Shown here in pieces: positions 1 to 7,287 of a stretch of DNA of 49,632 nt. The position numbers and the translations under genes are program-made. The notes below the pieces were generated by a model, which made no database searches, was not told the DNA's origin, and saw nothing but the letters and a program-made list of their open reading frames with translations. Origin of the DNA: Gammaproteobacteria bacterium (GTDB lineage Bacteria > Pseudomonadota > Gammaproteobacteria > Pseudomonadales > Azotimanducaceae); NCBI GenBank assembly GCA_026709365.1, contig JAPOTD010000131.1, positions 1 to 49,632 on the forward strand, read 5' to 3'. Position 1 is the stretch's first letter. Each line of letters starts with the position of its first letter.

Positions 1-253
1 AAGCTATAGTCCGTTGTGTGCCGCCAGCACCTCAAAAACCGTCGGGGCATGGCGCATGACGCCGGTTCCGGAAGTGGTACAGGTAGGCAGACGGAGATGG
101 GTGCCTTGGCCGGAAAACCAGCAACGGCAATGCTTTTCAGGGCAACGGAAAGCTACGAGATGTCTCTGAACCCGCATAGCCCAGCGGCCGGCCGGCGCGA
201 ATCGACCCGAGCCCCTACCCACGCTGGCCAAACGCTGCTATAAGGGCACTAGC

Positions 254-820
254 ATGCAGCAACTGCTCAATCTCCTGCCGATCGCTGTTTTTGTCGGCGT
301 TTTCTTCGCCGCCGACATCTACTTGGCCACAGCCGCGCTCATGGCTGCGGTGACGCTGCAGATTGCCCTGATGAAGGTGATGCGGCGGCCGGTGGGGCGG
401 GAGCTTGCGCTCACCTTCTGGGCCAGCATCCTGTTTGGGGGGTTGACCCTGTTCCTGCGCGACGAGACCTTCATTCAATGGAAGCCAACGGTCGTCAACT
501 GGCTGCTGGCCGCCTCGCTGATCGGCGCCCATTTCATGGGCCGCAATCTGATCGAAAAGCTGCTCGGCGGCCAACTCAGCCTGCCGGAGGCCGTTTGGAC
601 GCGCTTGTCCTTTGGCTGGGCGGCGGGCTTCTTCCTCGCCGGCGCCTTGAACCTCGTGGTCGCCTACGGCTTCTCCATGGAGTTTTGGGTGACTTACAAG
701 CTGGTCGGCGGCTTTGCCCTGACGTTCGCCTACATCGCGCTGACCATCACCTACCTGTATCGGCAGGGGCTGCTGACGCCCCCGGTTGCTGAGCGGGATG
801 CCGCGGAGGAGGATGGGTGA
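254..820 (+). CDS. yciB: Inner-membrane septation protein A (YciB/IspZ family)
   Basis: A 188-residue, very hydrophobic protein with about five membrane segments, close to the usual length of about 180 residues. The N-terminus MQQLLNLLPIAVFVGVFF, the central phrase FIQWKPTVVNWL and the stretch W-T-R-L-S-F-G-W-A followed by NLVVAY are typical of the YciB/IspZ family. Family members are inner-membrane proteins linked to cell-envelope synthesis and septation; their molecular activity is not firmly known. The C-terminal tail is acidic. The stop codon overlaps the GTG start of the next gene (GTGA), so the two are probably translated together. The ATG at 254 lacks a strong ribosome binding site. 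Confidence 0.93.
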   Translation: MQQLLNLLPIAVFVGVFFAADIYLATAALMAAVTLQIALMKVMRRPVGRELALTFWASILFGGLTLFLRDETFIQWKPTVVNWLLAASLIGAHFMGRNLIEKLLGGQLSLPEAVWTRLSFGWAAGFFLAGALNLVVAYGFSMEFWVTYKLVGGFALTFAYIALTITYLYRQGLLTPPVAERDAAEEDG

Positions 821-1407
821 GCCGCATCGCTCTGCTTTGTGCGCTGCTGGCCAGCGCCGTCGCCCACTCGGAAACGCTGTACGTGAGCGATCGGCTGACC
901 TTGAACCTGCGCGAGGGGCCTTCGAGCACGGCTGACGTTCTGCGGCCGAGCCTGAACAGCGGCGATGCCTTGGAGGTGGTGGGCCGCGACGACGGCGGCG
1001 AGTTTCTCGAAGTGGTCACCGAGGATGGGCGCCGGGGATGGGTTCACGGCCAGTACCTGATCAGCACGCCGATTGCCCGGGATCGGTTGCAGGCTGCTGA
1101 AGAGCGCATTGCGGCGCTTTTGGACACCATTGCGGCGCAGCGCGCCGAACTCGACGCGGCCGGCAGCGGGGCGGGCCATGCGCCTGTCGATGAGGCCCTG
1201 AAAGCGCAAATGGACGGCTTGGGGCGGCAAATTGAAGAACTGAAAGGCCTCCTCGCACGACCTGAACCCAAGCCAGCCGAGCAGCCGCCCGAGATGGTTC
1301 GCACCTTGCGCGACCACTGGCCAGTGCTGGGCTTCGGCTTGTTCGTCATCGGCTTGGTCCTCGGCCTGATCATCAGTGCCCGTCCCAAGCACAAGGCTTG
1401 GTCCTAA
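817..1407 (+). CDS. SH3-domain membrane protein (TIGR04211-like)
   Basis: A 196-residue protein with an N-terminal signal sequence, then a bacterial SH3 domain (about residues 18-85; LNLREGPSS and the closing GWVHGQYL), a predicted coiled coil (about 90-140, rich in E/A/R/L), a proline-rich stretch, and one C-terminal membrane segment (about 168-188) ending in basic residues. This order matches the TIGR04211 SH3 family of gammaproteobacteria (E. coli YgiM type), placed in the periplasm and anchored at the C-terminus. The start is GTG at 817, overlapping the yciB stop by 4 bases, with a GGAGGA ribosome binding site just upstream. The precise role is unknown; a cell-wall role is an inference from the SH3 domain. 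Confidence 0.87.
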   Translation: MSRIALLCALLASAVAHSETLYVSDRLTLNLREGPSSTADVLRPSLNSGDALEVVGRDDGGEFLEVVTEDGRRGWVHGQYLISTPIARDRLQAAEERIAALLDTIAAQRAELDAAGSGAGHAPVDEALKAQMDGLGRQIEELKGLLARPEPKPAEQPPEMVRTLRDHWPVLGFGLFVIGLVLGLIISARPKHKAWS

Positions 1408-1432
1408 CCGGGCCGGCGCCGTCAAGCCGCCA

Positions 1433-1528
1433 ATGACCGCCCCAAGCGTCAACCTCAACGGGCCCCCTAACCTGCCCATGAGCGCCTTGAGCGTCAATCC
1501 CAGCAGGCAGCCCTCAGCCAGCCCATGA
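1433..1528 (+). other. Triplicated pdxJ start region and 31-codon micro-ORF
   Basis: Between the SH3 gene and pdxJ the phrase M-T/S-A-x-S-V-N is encoded three times: at 1433, at 1478 and at the true pdxJ start at 1525, with periods of 45 and 47 bases. The first two copies share a frame and form a 31-residue open frame whose TGA (1526-1528) overlaps the pdxJ ATG (ATGA). No good ribosome binding site precedes 1433. This looks like tandem duplication of the pdxJ 5' end that left a short upstream reading frame. Whether it is translated is unknown. Confidence 0.6.
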
Positions 1529-2310
1529 CCGCTTTCAGCGTCAACTTAAACAAGGTCGCGTTGCTGCGCAACGCTAGGGGCGGCCAAGCACCGAGCGTCA
1601 CCGAAGCCGCCGAAACCGTCCTCCGGGCAGGCGCGGACGGCATCACGGTGCATCCCCGCCCCGACCAGCGCCACATTCGCCCCGGCGATGTCCTCGCCCT
1701 CGCCCGCCTGCTCGAAGCCCGCTCGGACGCGGAGTTCAACATCGAGGGCAACCCCTTCGCCGGGCCTCGGGACAACGGCTATCCCGGATTCGACGCCCTA
1801 ATCCAGCAGGCTCGTCCCCAGCAAGCCACCTTGGTGCCCGATGGCGACGATCAGCTCACTTCCGACCACGGCTTCGACCTGCGCGGCGACAACGAAGCGC
1901 TGATCGGCAAGATCAGGCGCTACCAAGGCCAAGGCGCGCGAGTCAGCCTGTTCATGGACCCCGACCTTGAGCAAATCGCCCTCGCCCGGGAAATTGGCGC
2001 CGACCGAATTGAGCTGTTCACCGGCCCCTTTGCGCAGGCCGTTGCCGAATTCGGCATCGACCATCCCCGCAGCCGCAGGTCCTTGGCCAGCTACCAAGCA
2101 GCGGCCCGGCGCGCCGTTGAACTCGGCCTTGGGGTCAACGCCGGACACGATCTCGACGTGGACAACCTGGCCCTGTTCCGCCGCATCGCCGAAGTGAGTG
2201 AAGTGTCGATCGGCCACGCGCTGATCGCCCGCGCCCTTGACGATGGCCTCACCGCCACGGTGCAGGCGTTCCGGCGGGCCCTCGGCGGCGAATCCCCGAC
2301 AACGGAATAA
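1525..2310 (+). CDS. pdxJ: Pyridoxine 5'-phosphate synthase PdxJ
   Basis: 261 residues. The enzyme condenses 1-deoxy-D-xylulose 5-phosphate with 3-amino-2-oxopropyl phosphate to make pyridoxine 5'-phosphate, the last step of the DXP-dependent vitamin B6 pathway in the cytoplasm. Visible family motifs are SVNLNKVALLRN at the N-terminus, GADGITVHPRPDQRHI (active-site His and Arg), FNIEGNP, TLVPD, VSLFMDPD, IELFTGPFA and the C-terminal GVNAGHDLD...VSIGHALI. The ATG at 1525 is chosen because the conserved N-terminus begins there. The gene lies downstream of a micro-ORF that carries copies of its own start. pdxA and the E. coli neighbours recO and acpS are not nearby. Confidence 0.97.
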   Translation: MTAFSVNLNKVALLRNARGGQAPSVTEAAETVLRAGADGITVHPRPDQRHIRPGDVLALARLLEARSDAEFNIEGNPFAGPRDNGYPGFDALIQQARPQQATLVPDGDDQLTSDHGFDLRGDNEALIGKIRRYQGQGARVSLFMDPDLEQIALAREIGADRIELFTGPFAQAVAEFGIDHPRSRRSLASYQAAARRAVELGLGVNAGHDLDVDNLALFRRIAEVSEVSIGHALIARALDDGLTATVQAFRRALGGESPTTE

Positions 2311-2328
2311 GCTTTAAGGAGCAAAGTC

Positions 2329-2886
2329 ATGCGAAACGGCTTTTTGGCCTGTCTCCTGTTTGCCAGCTTGGGCGTGGCGGCAGAGGCGCCGATGGTGCGC
2401 TTGGAGACCAGCGCCGGCAACATCGACATCGAGCTTCACTCGGACGCAGCGCCGCAAACGGCCGCGAACTTCCTCGACCTGGTGGACGGCAACTTCTACG
2501 ACGGCCTGGTCTTTCACCGCGTGGTGGCCAACTTCGTCATTCAGGCGGGCGGCTACGACGCCCAGCTCAACTATCGCGAGCCGCCGCGCCAAGTGCCCAA
2601 CGAATCCCGCAACGGCCTGGCCAATCGTCGCGGCACGGTGGCCATGGCGCGGCTGGCCGATCCCCATTCGGCGGATGCGCAGTTCTACATCAACGTCAAC
2701 GACAATGCCCATCTGGATCCCCAAGGCGGCGGCTTCGGCTACACCGTGTTCGGCCGGGTGGCGGCTGGCATGGAGACGGTGACGGACATCGAGCTCACGG
2801 ACACCGAAGTGCGCAACCGCATGGCCGGGGTGCCGGTCACGCCGGTCGTCATACACCGGGCGCGGCGGCTGACGGCCACGGACTAG
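2329..2886 (+). CDS. ppiA: Periplasmic cyclophilin-type peptidyl-prolyl isomerase
   Basis: 185 residues: a signal peptide (about residues 1-18, ending near GVAAEA) and one cyclophilin domain. The active-site phrases are FHRVVANFVIQAGGY (catalytic Arg), AMARLADPHSADAQFYINVNDN and FGYTVFGRV. The protein should catalyse cis-trans isomerisation of prolyl bonds during folding in the periplasm, like PpiA. A clear AAGGAG ribosome binding site lies 8 bases before the ATG, and pdxJ ends 18 bases upstream, so the two may be co-transcribed. The gene symbol is by similarity; the protein could be one of several cyclophilin paralogues. Confidence 0.93.
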   Translation: MRNGFLACLLFASLGVAAEAPMVRLETSAGNIDIELHSDAAPQTAANFLDLVDGNFYDGLVFHRVVANFVIQAGGYDAQLNYREPPRQVPNESRNGLANRRGTVAMARLADPHSADAQFYINVNDNAHLDPQGGGFGYTVFGRVAAGMETVTDIELTDTEVRNRMAGVPVTPVVIHRARRLTATD

Positions 2887-2892
2887 GCGGCC

Positions 2893-2924
2893 TTCCGCGC
2901 CACGGCCAGTGGATGGGTTACAAT
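2893..2924 (+). promoter_or_regulatory. Probable tRNA-Gly promoter
   Basis: A TACAAT -10 hexamer at 2919-2924 lies about 50 bases before the tRNA. It is followed by a GC-rich discriminator (CGTCGCGTCC), as is common for stable-RNA promoters under stringent control. The best -35 match (TTCCGC, 2893-2898) is weak and 20 bases away, so only the -10 is well supported. Confidence 0.4.
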
Positions 2925-2973
2925 CGTCGCGTCCGGCCCAAAGGCGGCGGCAAATCACCGCTGCGTGGTTCAC

Positions 2974-3049
2974 GCGGGAATAGCTCAGTTGGTAGAGCTC
3001 TTGCTTCCCAAGCAAGTTGTCGCGGGTTCGAGTCCCGTTTCCCGCTCCA
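2974..3049 (+). tRNA. tRNA-Gly, anticodon CCC
   Basis: 76 bases that fold into a full cloverleaf. The acceptor stem is GCGGGAA (2974-2980) with TTCCCGC (3039-3045). The D arm is GCTC/GAGC, the anticodon stem is CTTGC/GCAAG with loop TTCCCAA, giving anticodon CCC at 3007-3009, and the T arm has the loop TTCGAGT. The discriminator base is U (3046) and CCA is encoded (3047-3049). It reads the glycine codon GGG. The window also carries a glycyl-tRNA synthetase gene (43111-44475) of the single-chain type. The gene sits alone between a cyclophilin gene and a protease gene. Confidence 0.97.
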
Positions 3050-3112
3050 AAGCCGTTTTCCTCCGGGAGTCTCCCCGGAGCCTTGAGTCCACTTGGAAAC
3101 GTCCGCAACCGC

Positions 3113-4474
3113 ATGAAAACCAGACTCCGCCCACAATGGCTCATCGCTGCCGCACTGGCCCTTGGGGCGGGGCCGGCGGCCCAATCCGCCCTTCCCGCCC
3201 AACTGCCTGACGGCCAAACCCTGCCCAGCCTAGCGCCGATGCTGGCGCAGGTTAACCCGGCGGTGGTCAACATCGCCACCCGCACCACCACTGCGGTGCG
3301 CAATCCGCTGCTGGAGGACCCCTTCTTCCGCCGCTTCTTCAACGTCCCCGACCGGCAGCGCTACCGGCGCACCCGCAGCGCCGGCAGCGGCGTCATCGTC
3401 GATGGGCGCGAGGGGCACATCCTCACCAACAACCATGTGGTGGCGCGGGCCGATGAGGTTGACATCACCCTGTCGGACGGGCGGGTGCTCAATGCCGAGC
3501 TGATCGGCGCCGACCCGGAAGTGGACCTGGCCGTCCTCAAGGTGGACGCCGGGCAACTCGCGCAAATCGAATTCGGCGACTCCGACGCCCTGCGGGTGGG
3601 CGACTTCGTGGTGGCGATCGGCAATCCGTTCGGCCTCAACCAGACGGTGACCAGCGGCATCGTCAGCGCCCTCGGACGCAGCGGCCTGGGGCTGGAGGGC
3701 TTCGAGGACTTCATTCAAACCGACGCCTCGATCAACCCCGGCAACTCGGGCGGCGCCTTGGTCGATCTGAGCGGCGCGCTGGTCGGCATCAACGCCGCCC
3801 TCTACTCCCCGGCGGGCGTCAACGTCGGCATCGGCTTCGCCATACCCGCCAATCTGGTGCGCGCGGTGATGGACCAAATCATCGAGCACGGCGAAGTGCG
3901 GCGCGGCTATCTGGGCCTGGAGGTGCAGGAGATGAACCCCGACTTGGCCGAGGCCTTTGGCGTTGGCAACGAGGCGGGCGTGGTGGTGGTGGCGGTCGCG
4001 CCGAGCGGCGCCGCCGCCAAGACAATCGAAACCGGCGACGTCATCACCCGCGTCGGCAGCCGGGACATCCGCAGGGTGGGGGACTTCCACAGCCAAACCG
4101 CCTCGGTGTTCGTCGGCGACCAATTGGAGCTCGAGATTCTGCGCGCCGGCAGCCGCCGCGAAGTCCGCATCACTGTCGAGGAGGACCTGCTTGAGAAGGT
4201 GGCCGGCCAACTCATCGACCCCCGCCTGGCCAGCACCGAGCTGCAGAACTTCCGGGATCAGGAGGAAGCCAGCGCCGGAGTGCTGGTCACCGGCATCGAA
4301 AACGGCAGCCGCGCCTGGCAGGCGGGCCTGCGCCAAGGCGACGTGCTGGTGGCGGTCAACCGCAAGACGGTGCGCGAACTCAAGGACCTGCGGGAGAACG
4401 TCGGCAGCGGCGCTCAACAGATCCTGCTGCGGGTGTACCGCTCAGGACGCTTCGGGTACGTTGCGATCCGCTAG
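3113..4474 (+). CDS. Periplasmic HtrA/Deg-type serine protease with two PDZ domains
   Basis: 453 residues from ATG 3113, preferred because an upstream in-frame start would lie inside the tRNA. A signal peptide (about 1-25) precedes a trypsin-like domain with the triad His108 (TNNHVV), Asp138 (DPEVDLAVLKV) and Ser212 (NPGNSGGAL). Two PDZ domains follow (about 255-345 and 375-450). The layout and length match DegQ/DegP/MucD proteins, which degrade or refold damaged periplasmic proteins. DegP would have a longer LA loop; the modest loop here favours a DegQ/MucD type. A short hairpin (3061-3080) without a T-run separates it from the tRNA. Confidence 0.93.
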   Translation: MKTRLRPQWLIAAALALGAGPAAQSALPAQLPDGQTLPSLAPMLAQVNPAVVNIATRTTTAVRNPLLEDPFFRRFFNVPDRQRYRRTRSAGSGVIVDGREGHILTNNHVVARADEVDITLSDGRVLNAELIGADPEVDLAVLKVDAGQLAQIEFGDSDALRVGDFVVAIGNPFGLNQTVTSGIVSALGRSGLGLEGFEDFIQTDASINPGNSGGALVDLSGALVGINAALYSPAGVNVGIGFAIPANLVRAVMDQIIEHGEVRRGYLGLEVQEMNPDLAEAFGVGNEAGVVVVAVAPSGAAAKTIETGDVITRVGSRDIRRVGDFHSQTASVFVGDQLELEILRAGSRREVRITVEEDLLEKVAGQLIDPRLASTELQNFRDQEEASAGVLVTGIENGSRAWQAGLRQGDVLVAVNRKTVRELKDLRENVGSGAQQILLRVYRSGRFGYVAIR

Positions 4475-4754
4475 CGCAAGCGTTGGCGGAAGAGGCGCCA
4501 CGCCCGATCCCGGCGGAACTCGCGGAACGGGGGCGTCCCAGCCATAGAGGCTAACGTGCTTGCCGCGTCCGCAGGCTGTATCGTCCAGCGCTCTTCGATC
4601 GGGGGGCAAGGAAATCGTCACGCGGAAGGGTGTACTTTTGGCTATGCAAGGCATCCCGCTGGTCCATCGCCGACTCGCTTCCCGTCTTCTCCAACCCACC
4701 ACTCCCCGCCCGTTCCCCCCCATTTGCCGATGTGGCACTATATTGGTTGTCACC
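4475..4754 (+). other. Intergenic stretch, no gene supported
   Basis: The 280 bases between the protease and the next gene hold open frames that extend the next gene upstream, but their proline/arginine-rich translation has no recognisable domain and looks non-coding. No convincing promoter hexamers or terminator were found. Confidence 0.4.
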
Positions 4755-5816
4755 ATGGAGTCGCCCATGCCCAGTCGTAGCGGCGTGCGCTCGTTCAGCA
4801 TTCACTTCGACGGTGAAGGCGCTGACGCTTATGTGCTGCCAGCACCTGTGCTGACCGAGTCCATCGCTCAAATCCAGCGGATTGTCCTGCTGCTCGCGAA
4901 GATGCACCGCCGTGAGCCGTTGGGCCAACGGGCCTCCTTTTCCCGCGCACTCCGGGATGAGTTCGCCTTGCTCTGCCATCTTCCCCAAGCTGGCAGCTAC
5001 GCCTTCCCCGTGGAAATCGGCCGCCAGCCCGGGAGCGACGCACCCCCGGACCTTGTCGAGGTTTGCGAACTGTTCCATCAGGTCACCAGTTCAGTCGGCG
5101 GCGATGGCGATTTCTCATCCCAGGAGATCGTTCCGGACGCACGGTACCGGACATTACTGACCGAGGCCTATCGAAAGGCCCAGCCTTCGCCCCAAAACAG
5201 CATGTCTCTTTCCATTGAGGATCATCAACACCGCAGGATCCTTGACGGACGACGGCCGTTGCATGCCCTTGACGCTCAATTGCTTTCGCCACCGGAGGGC
5301 CCGATTGAGAATACCGTCTCCGGTTTGCTAGTCGGAATGGACTTCCACAAGCGCAGCATCCGCCTTATGCGCTTGGACGGCAAGGTCATCAGCGTCAGCT
5401 ACGACAACGATGCCGAGCAACCGCTGCTTGATCATCGACTTGACTGGATCACCCTCAGCGGCGAAGTTCTATACGACAACAACCGCAAGCCCCTCTCAGT
5501 AAAGCACGCCCGGGACTTCGTCCCGCTCGAAAACGGCGAAATCGAGCTCAGGGAACTTTCGCTCTGCAACGTCCCGTACCGTGCCGAACCCCCGTTGCGA
5601 TTCCATGTTTTCCATGATGCCGAAGACCGGCTTTACGACCTTGAAGGAGACTTCGCAATCACGCTTTCGGCGCAGTCCCGTCATGAACTGCTCCGAGAAC
5701 TGCATGAAGTCCTTTCCATGCTTTGGGTTGACTACGCCCAAGAAGAACCCAAACGACTCTCCCCAAAGGCCCGAGACCTGCGCGCCGAACTCCTAAGCAG
5801 GCTTCGGGCGGCGTAG
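4755..5816 (+). CDS. Unknown protein, partner of a HicA-like gene
   Basis: 353 residues from ATG 4755 (another ATG at 4767 is possible). The N-terminal half is mixed alpha/beta with FSIHFDGEGADAYVLPAPVL and FALLCHLPQAGSYAFPVEIG. The C-terminal half (about 180-290) is beta-rich, begins TVSGLLVGMDFHKRSIRLMR and may form a small barrel. It closes with a helical segment around ELHEVLSMLWVDYAQEE. I recall proteins of this shape encoded next to small HicA/YcfA-like proteins, but no function is known to me. The stop overlaps the next start (TAGTG), so translation is coupled. Base composition is less GC-rich than the neighbours, hinting at transfer. An antitoxin or regulatory role would be inference only. 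Confidence 0.75.
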   Translation: MESPMPSRSGVRSFSIHFDGEGADAYVLPAPVLTESIAQIQRIVLLLAKMHRREPLGQRASFSRALRDEFALLCHLPQAGSYAFPVEIGRQPGSDAPPDLVEVCELFHQVTSSVGGDGDFSSQEIVPDARYRTLLTEAYRKAQPSPQNSMSLSIEDHQHRRILDGRRPLHALDAQLLSPPEGPIENTVSGLLVGMDFHKRSIRLMRLDGKVISVSYDNDAEQPLLDHRLDWITLSGEVLYDNNRKPLSVKHARDFVPLENGEIELRELSLCNVPYRAEPPLRFHVFHDAEDRLYDLEGDFAITLSAQSRHELLRELHEVLSMLWVDYAQEEPKRLSPKARDLRAELLSRLRAA

Positions 5817-6103
5817 TGGCTACGCATAAGCGGCGTGAGATCGAGAACGCCTTATTGCACAAGGGATTCCGACGCAAGGAGAGCCACCACTCCTTCTTTC
5901 ACCATCACACTGAGGCTGGCGAAAAGACCCCCGTCTGGACGAAGACTTCCCACGGTCGCAGTGGCGCGGATATCGAAAAGGGACTGTTCAGGCGCATGGC
6001 ACAACAGTGCGGCCTGACTGCCAAGGAGTTCAGCAACCTCGTGAATTGCCCCATGTCCCGCACCGACTACGAAGAGCGCCTACGCCAATTGGAAAAGGTA
6101 TAG
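5816..6103 (+). CDS. HicA/YcfA-like small protein
   Basis: 95 residues from a GTG start whose G is the last base of the preceding TAG stop. Features are an early KRREIENALLHKGFRRKES, a histidine cluster (HHSFFHHH) and KTSHGRSGADIEKGLFRRMAQQ, then SNLVNCPMSRTDYEERL. The order helix - GF - H-rich strand - SHG resembles the double-stranded-RNA-binding-like fold of HicA toxins, which are mRNA-cleaving enzymes with a key histidine. It is longer than classical HicA (about 60 residues) and lacks a HicB partner; the partner is instead the unrelated upstream 353-residue protein. Toxin activity is therefore an inference. Confidence 0.7.
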   Translation: MATHKRREIENALLHKGFRRKESHHSFFHHHTEAGEKTPVWTKTSHGRSGADIEKGLFRRMAQQCGLTAKEFSNLVNCPMSRTDYEERLRQLEKV

Positions 6104-6179
6104 CCAACCGAAGCAAGGGCGAGCGCCCTGTGGACGAATGGCTGTTAGTTGCTGGGCATTGGGCTCCCAACGCCAACTC

Positions 6180-7262
6180 TCACTCAAACATGATCACGTT
6201 GCGGGCCACTTCGCCGGTTTCCAGTTGGGCGAAGGCGTCGTTGACGTCCTCAAGGCGGATGCGGCTGGAGATCATGTCGTCGAGGTGCAGCTTGCCCTGT
6301 AGGTAGAAGTCCACGAACCTTGGCATGTCCACCCGGAAGCGGTTGGAGCCCATGTTCGAGCCCTGCAGCTTCTTCTCCGCCAGAAACTCCGGCCCGTGGA
6401 GCTCCACCATGGTGCCGACCGGAATCATGCCGATGATGGTGGCGGTGCCGCCGCGGCCGATCATCTTGAAGGCCTGCTGGGCGGTCACGGCAAGGCCAAT
6501 GGCCTCAAAGGCGTAATGCACCCCGCCGCCGGTCAGCTCACGCACTGCCTTGACCGGGTCCACGTCGCTGGCGTTGACTTGGTCGGTGGCGCCGAACTTC
6601 ATCGCCAAGTCCAGCTTGGCGGGCACCCGGTCCACGGCGATGATGCGCCCGGCCCCGGCGATGGCGGCGCCGTTGATGGCGGCCAGGCCGACGCCGCCGC
6701 AGCCGATGACGGCCACCGTGGCGCCCGGCTCCACCCCGGCGGTGTGAATCACCGCGCCGACGCCGGTGGTGACGCCGCAGCCGATGAGCGCCGCCCGGTC
6801 CAAGGGCATGTCTTGGCGTATCTTGGCGATGGCGTGCTCATGCACCAGCATGTACTCCGCAAACGACGACAGGTTCAGGAACTGGGCCACCGCCTCGCCG
6901 TTCTTGGCCAAGCGGGGCGCCTCGCCAGGGCCGCGCTGCAGCTCCGGCTCCATGCAAAGCGACATGTGGCCGGTCAGGCAGTGCTCGCAGTGGCCGCAAA
7001 ACGCCGACAGGCAGGTGATGACGTGATCGCCGGGCTTGACGTAGGTGACCATGCTGCCCACCGCCTCGACCACGCCGGCCGACTCATGGCCAAGCACCGC
7101 CGGCATCGGATGGGGATAGGAGCCGTTGTGAAAGTGCAGGTCCGAGTGGCACACGCCCGCCGCCACAGTGCGCACCAGCACCTCCCGAGGGCCCGGATCG
7201 CCATGCTGGATGTCTTCGATCTCCAGTGGCTTGTTGACTTCCCGAAGCACCGCTGCCTTCAT
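6180..7262 (-). CDS. Zinc-dependent alcohol dehydrogenase (MDR superfamily)
   Basis: 360 residues. The catalytic zinc ligands Cys38 (GVCHSDLH) and His59-Glu60 (GHE) are present, as is the structural zinc lobe (Cys89, Cys92, Cys95, Cys103). The NAD-binding Rossmann motif is VIGCGGVGLAA. The sequence is most like the class III/AdhD-type branch that oxidises alcohols or aldehyde adducts with NAD; the substrate cannot be read. A GGGGG ribosome binding site precedes the ATG. It follows the outer-membrane-protein gene by 25 bases on the same strand, so the two may share a transcript, though the link is not obviously functional. Confidence 0.93.
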   Translation of the reverse strand: MKAAVLREVNKPLEIEDIQHGDPGPREVLVRTVAAGVCHSDLHFHNGSYPHPMPAVLGHESAGVVEAVGSMVTYVKPGDHVITCLSAFCGHCEHCLTGHMSLCMEPELQRGPGEAPRLAKNGEAVAQFLNLSSFAEYMLVHEHAIAKIRQDMPLDRAALIGCGVTTGVGAVIHTAGVEPGATVAVIGCGGVGLAAINGAAIAGAGRIIAVDRVPAKLDLAMKFGATDQVNASDVDPVKAVRELTGGGVHYAFEAIGLAVTAQQAFKMIGRGGTATIIGMIPVGTMVELHGPEFLAEKKLQGSNMGSNRFRVDMPRFVDFYLQGKLHLDDMISSRIRLEDVNDAFAQLETGEVARNVIMFE

Positions 7263-7287
7263 GGGCTTACCCCCTTTGCAAGTTGGA

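Noticed and set aside
4-231. 75-codon minus-strand frame at the window start
   Set aside because: Cys/Arg-rich translation without a recognisable family or ribosome binding site. I also looked for a riboswitch or small RNA in this stretch and could not match any known fold.
3061-3080. Hairpin CTCCGGG/CCCGGAG as a terminator after the tRNA
   Set aside because: No T-run follows on either strand, so it is at most a weak structure.
3017-3112. Upstream extension of the protease frame
   Set aside because: It would start inside tRNA-Gly. The signal peptide begins at the ATG at 3113.
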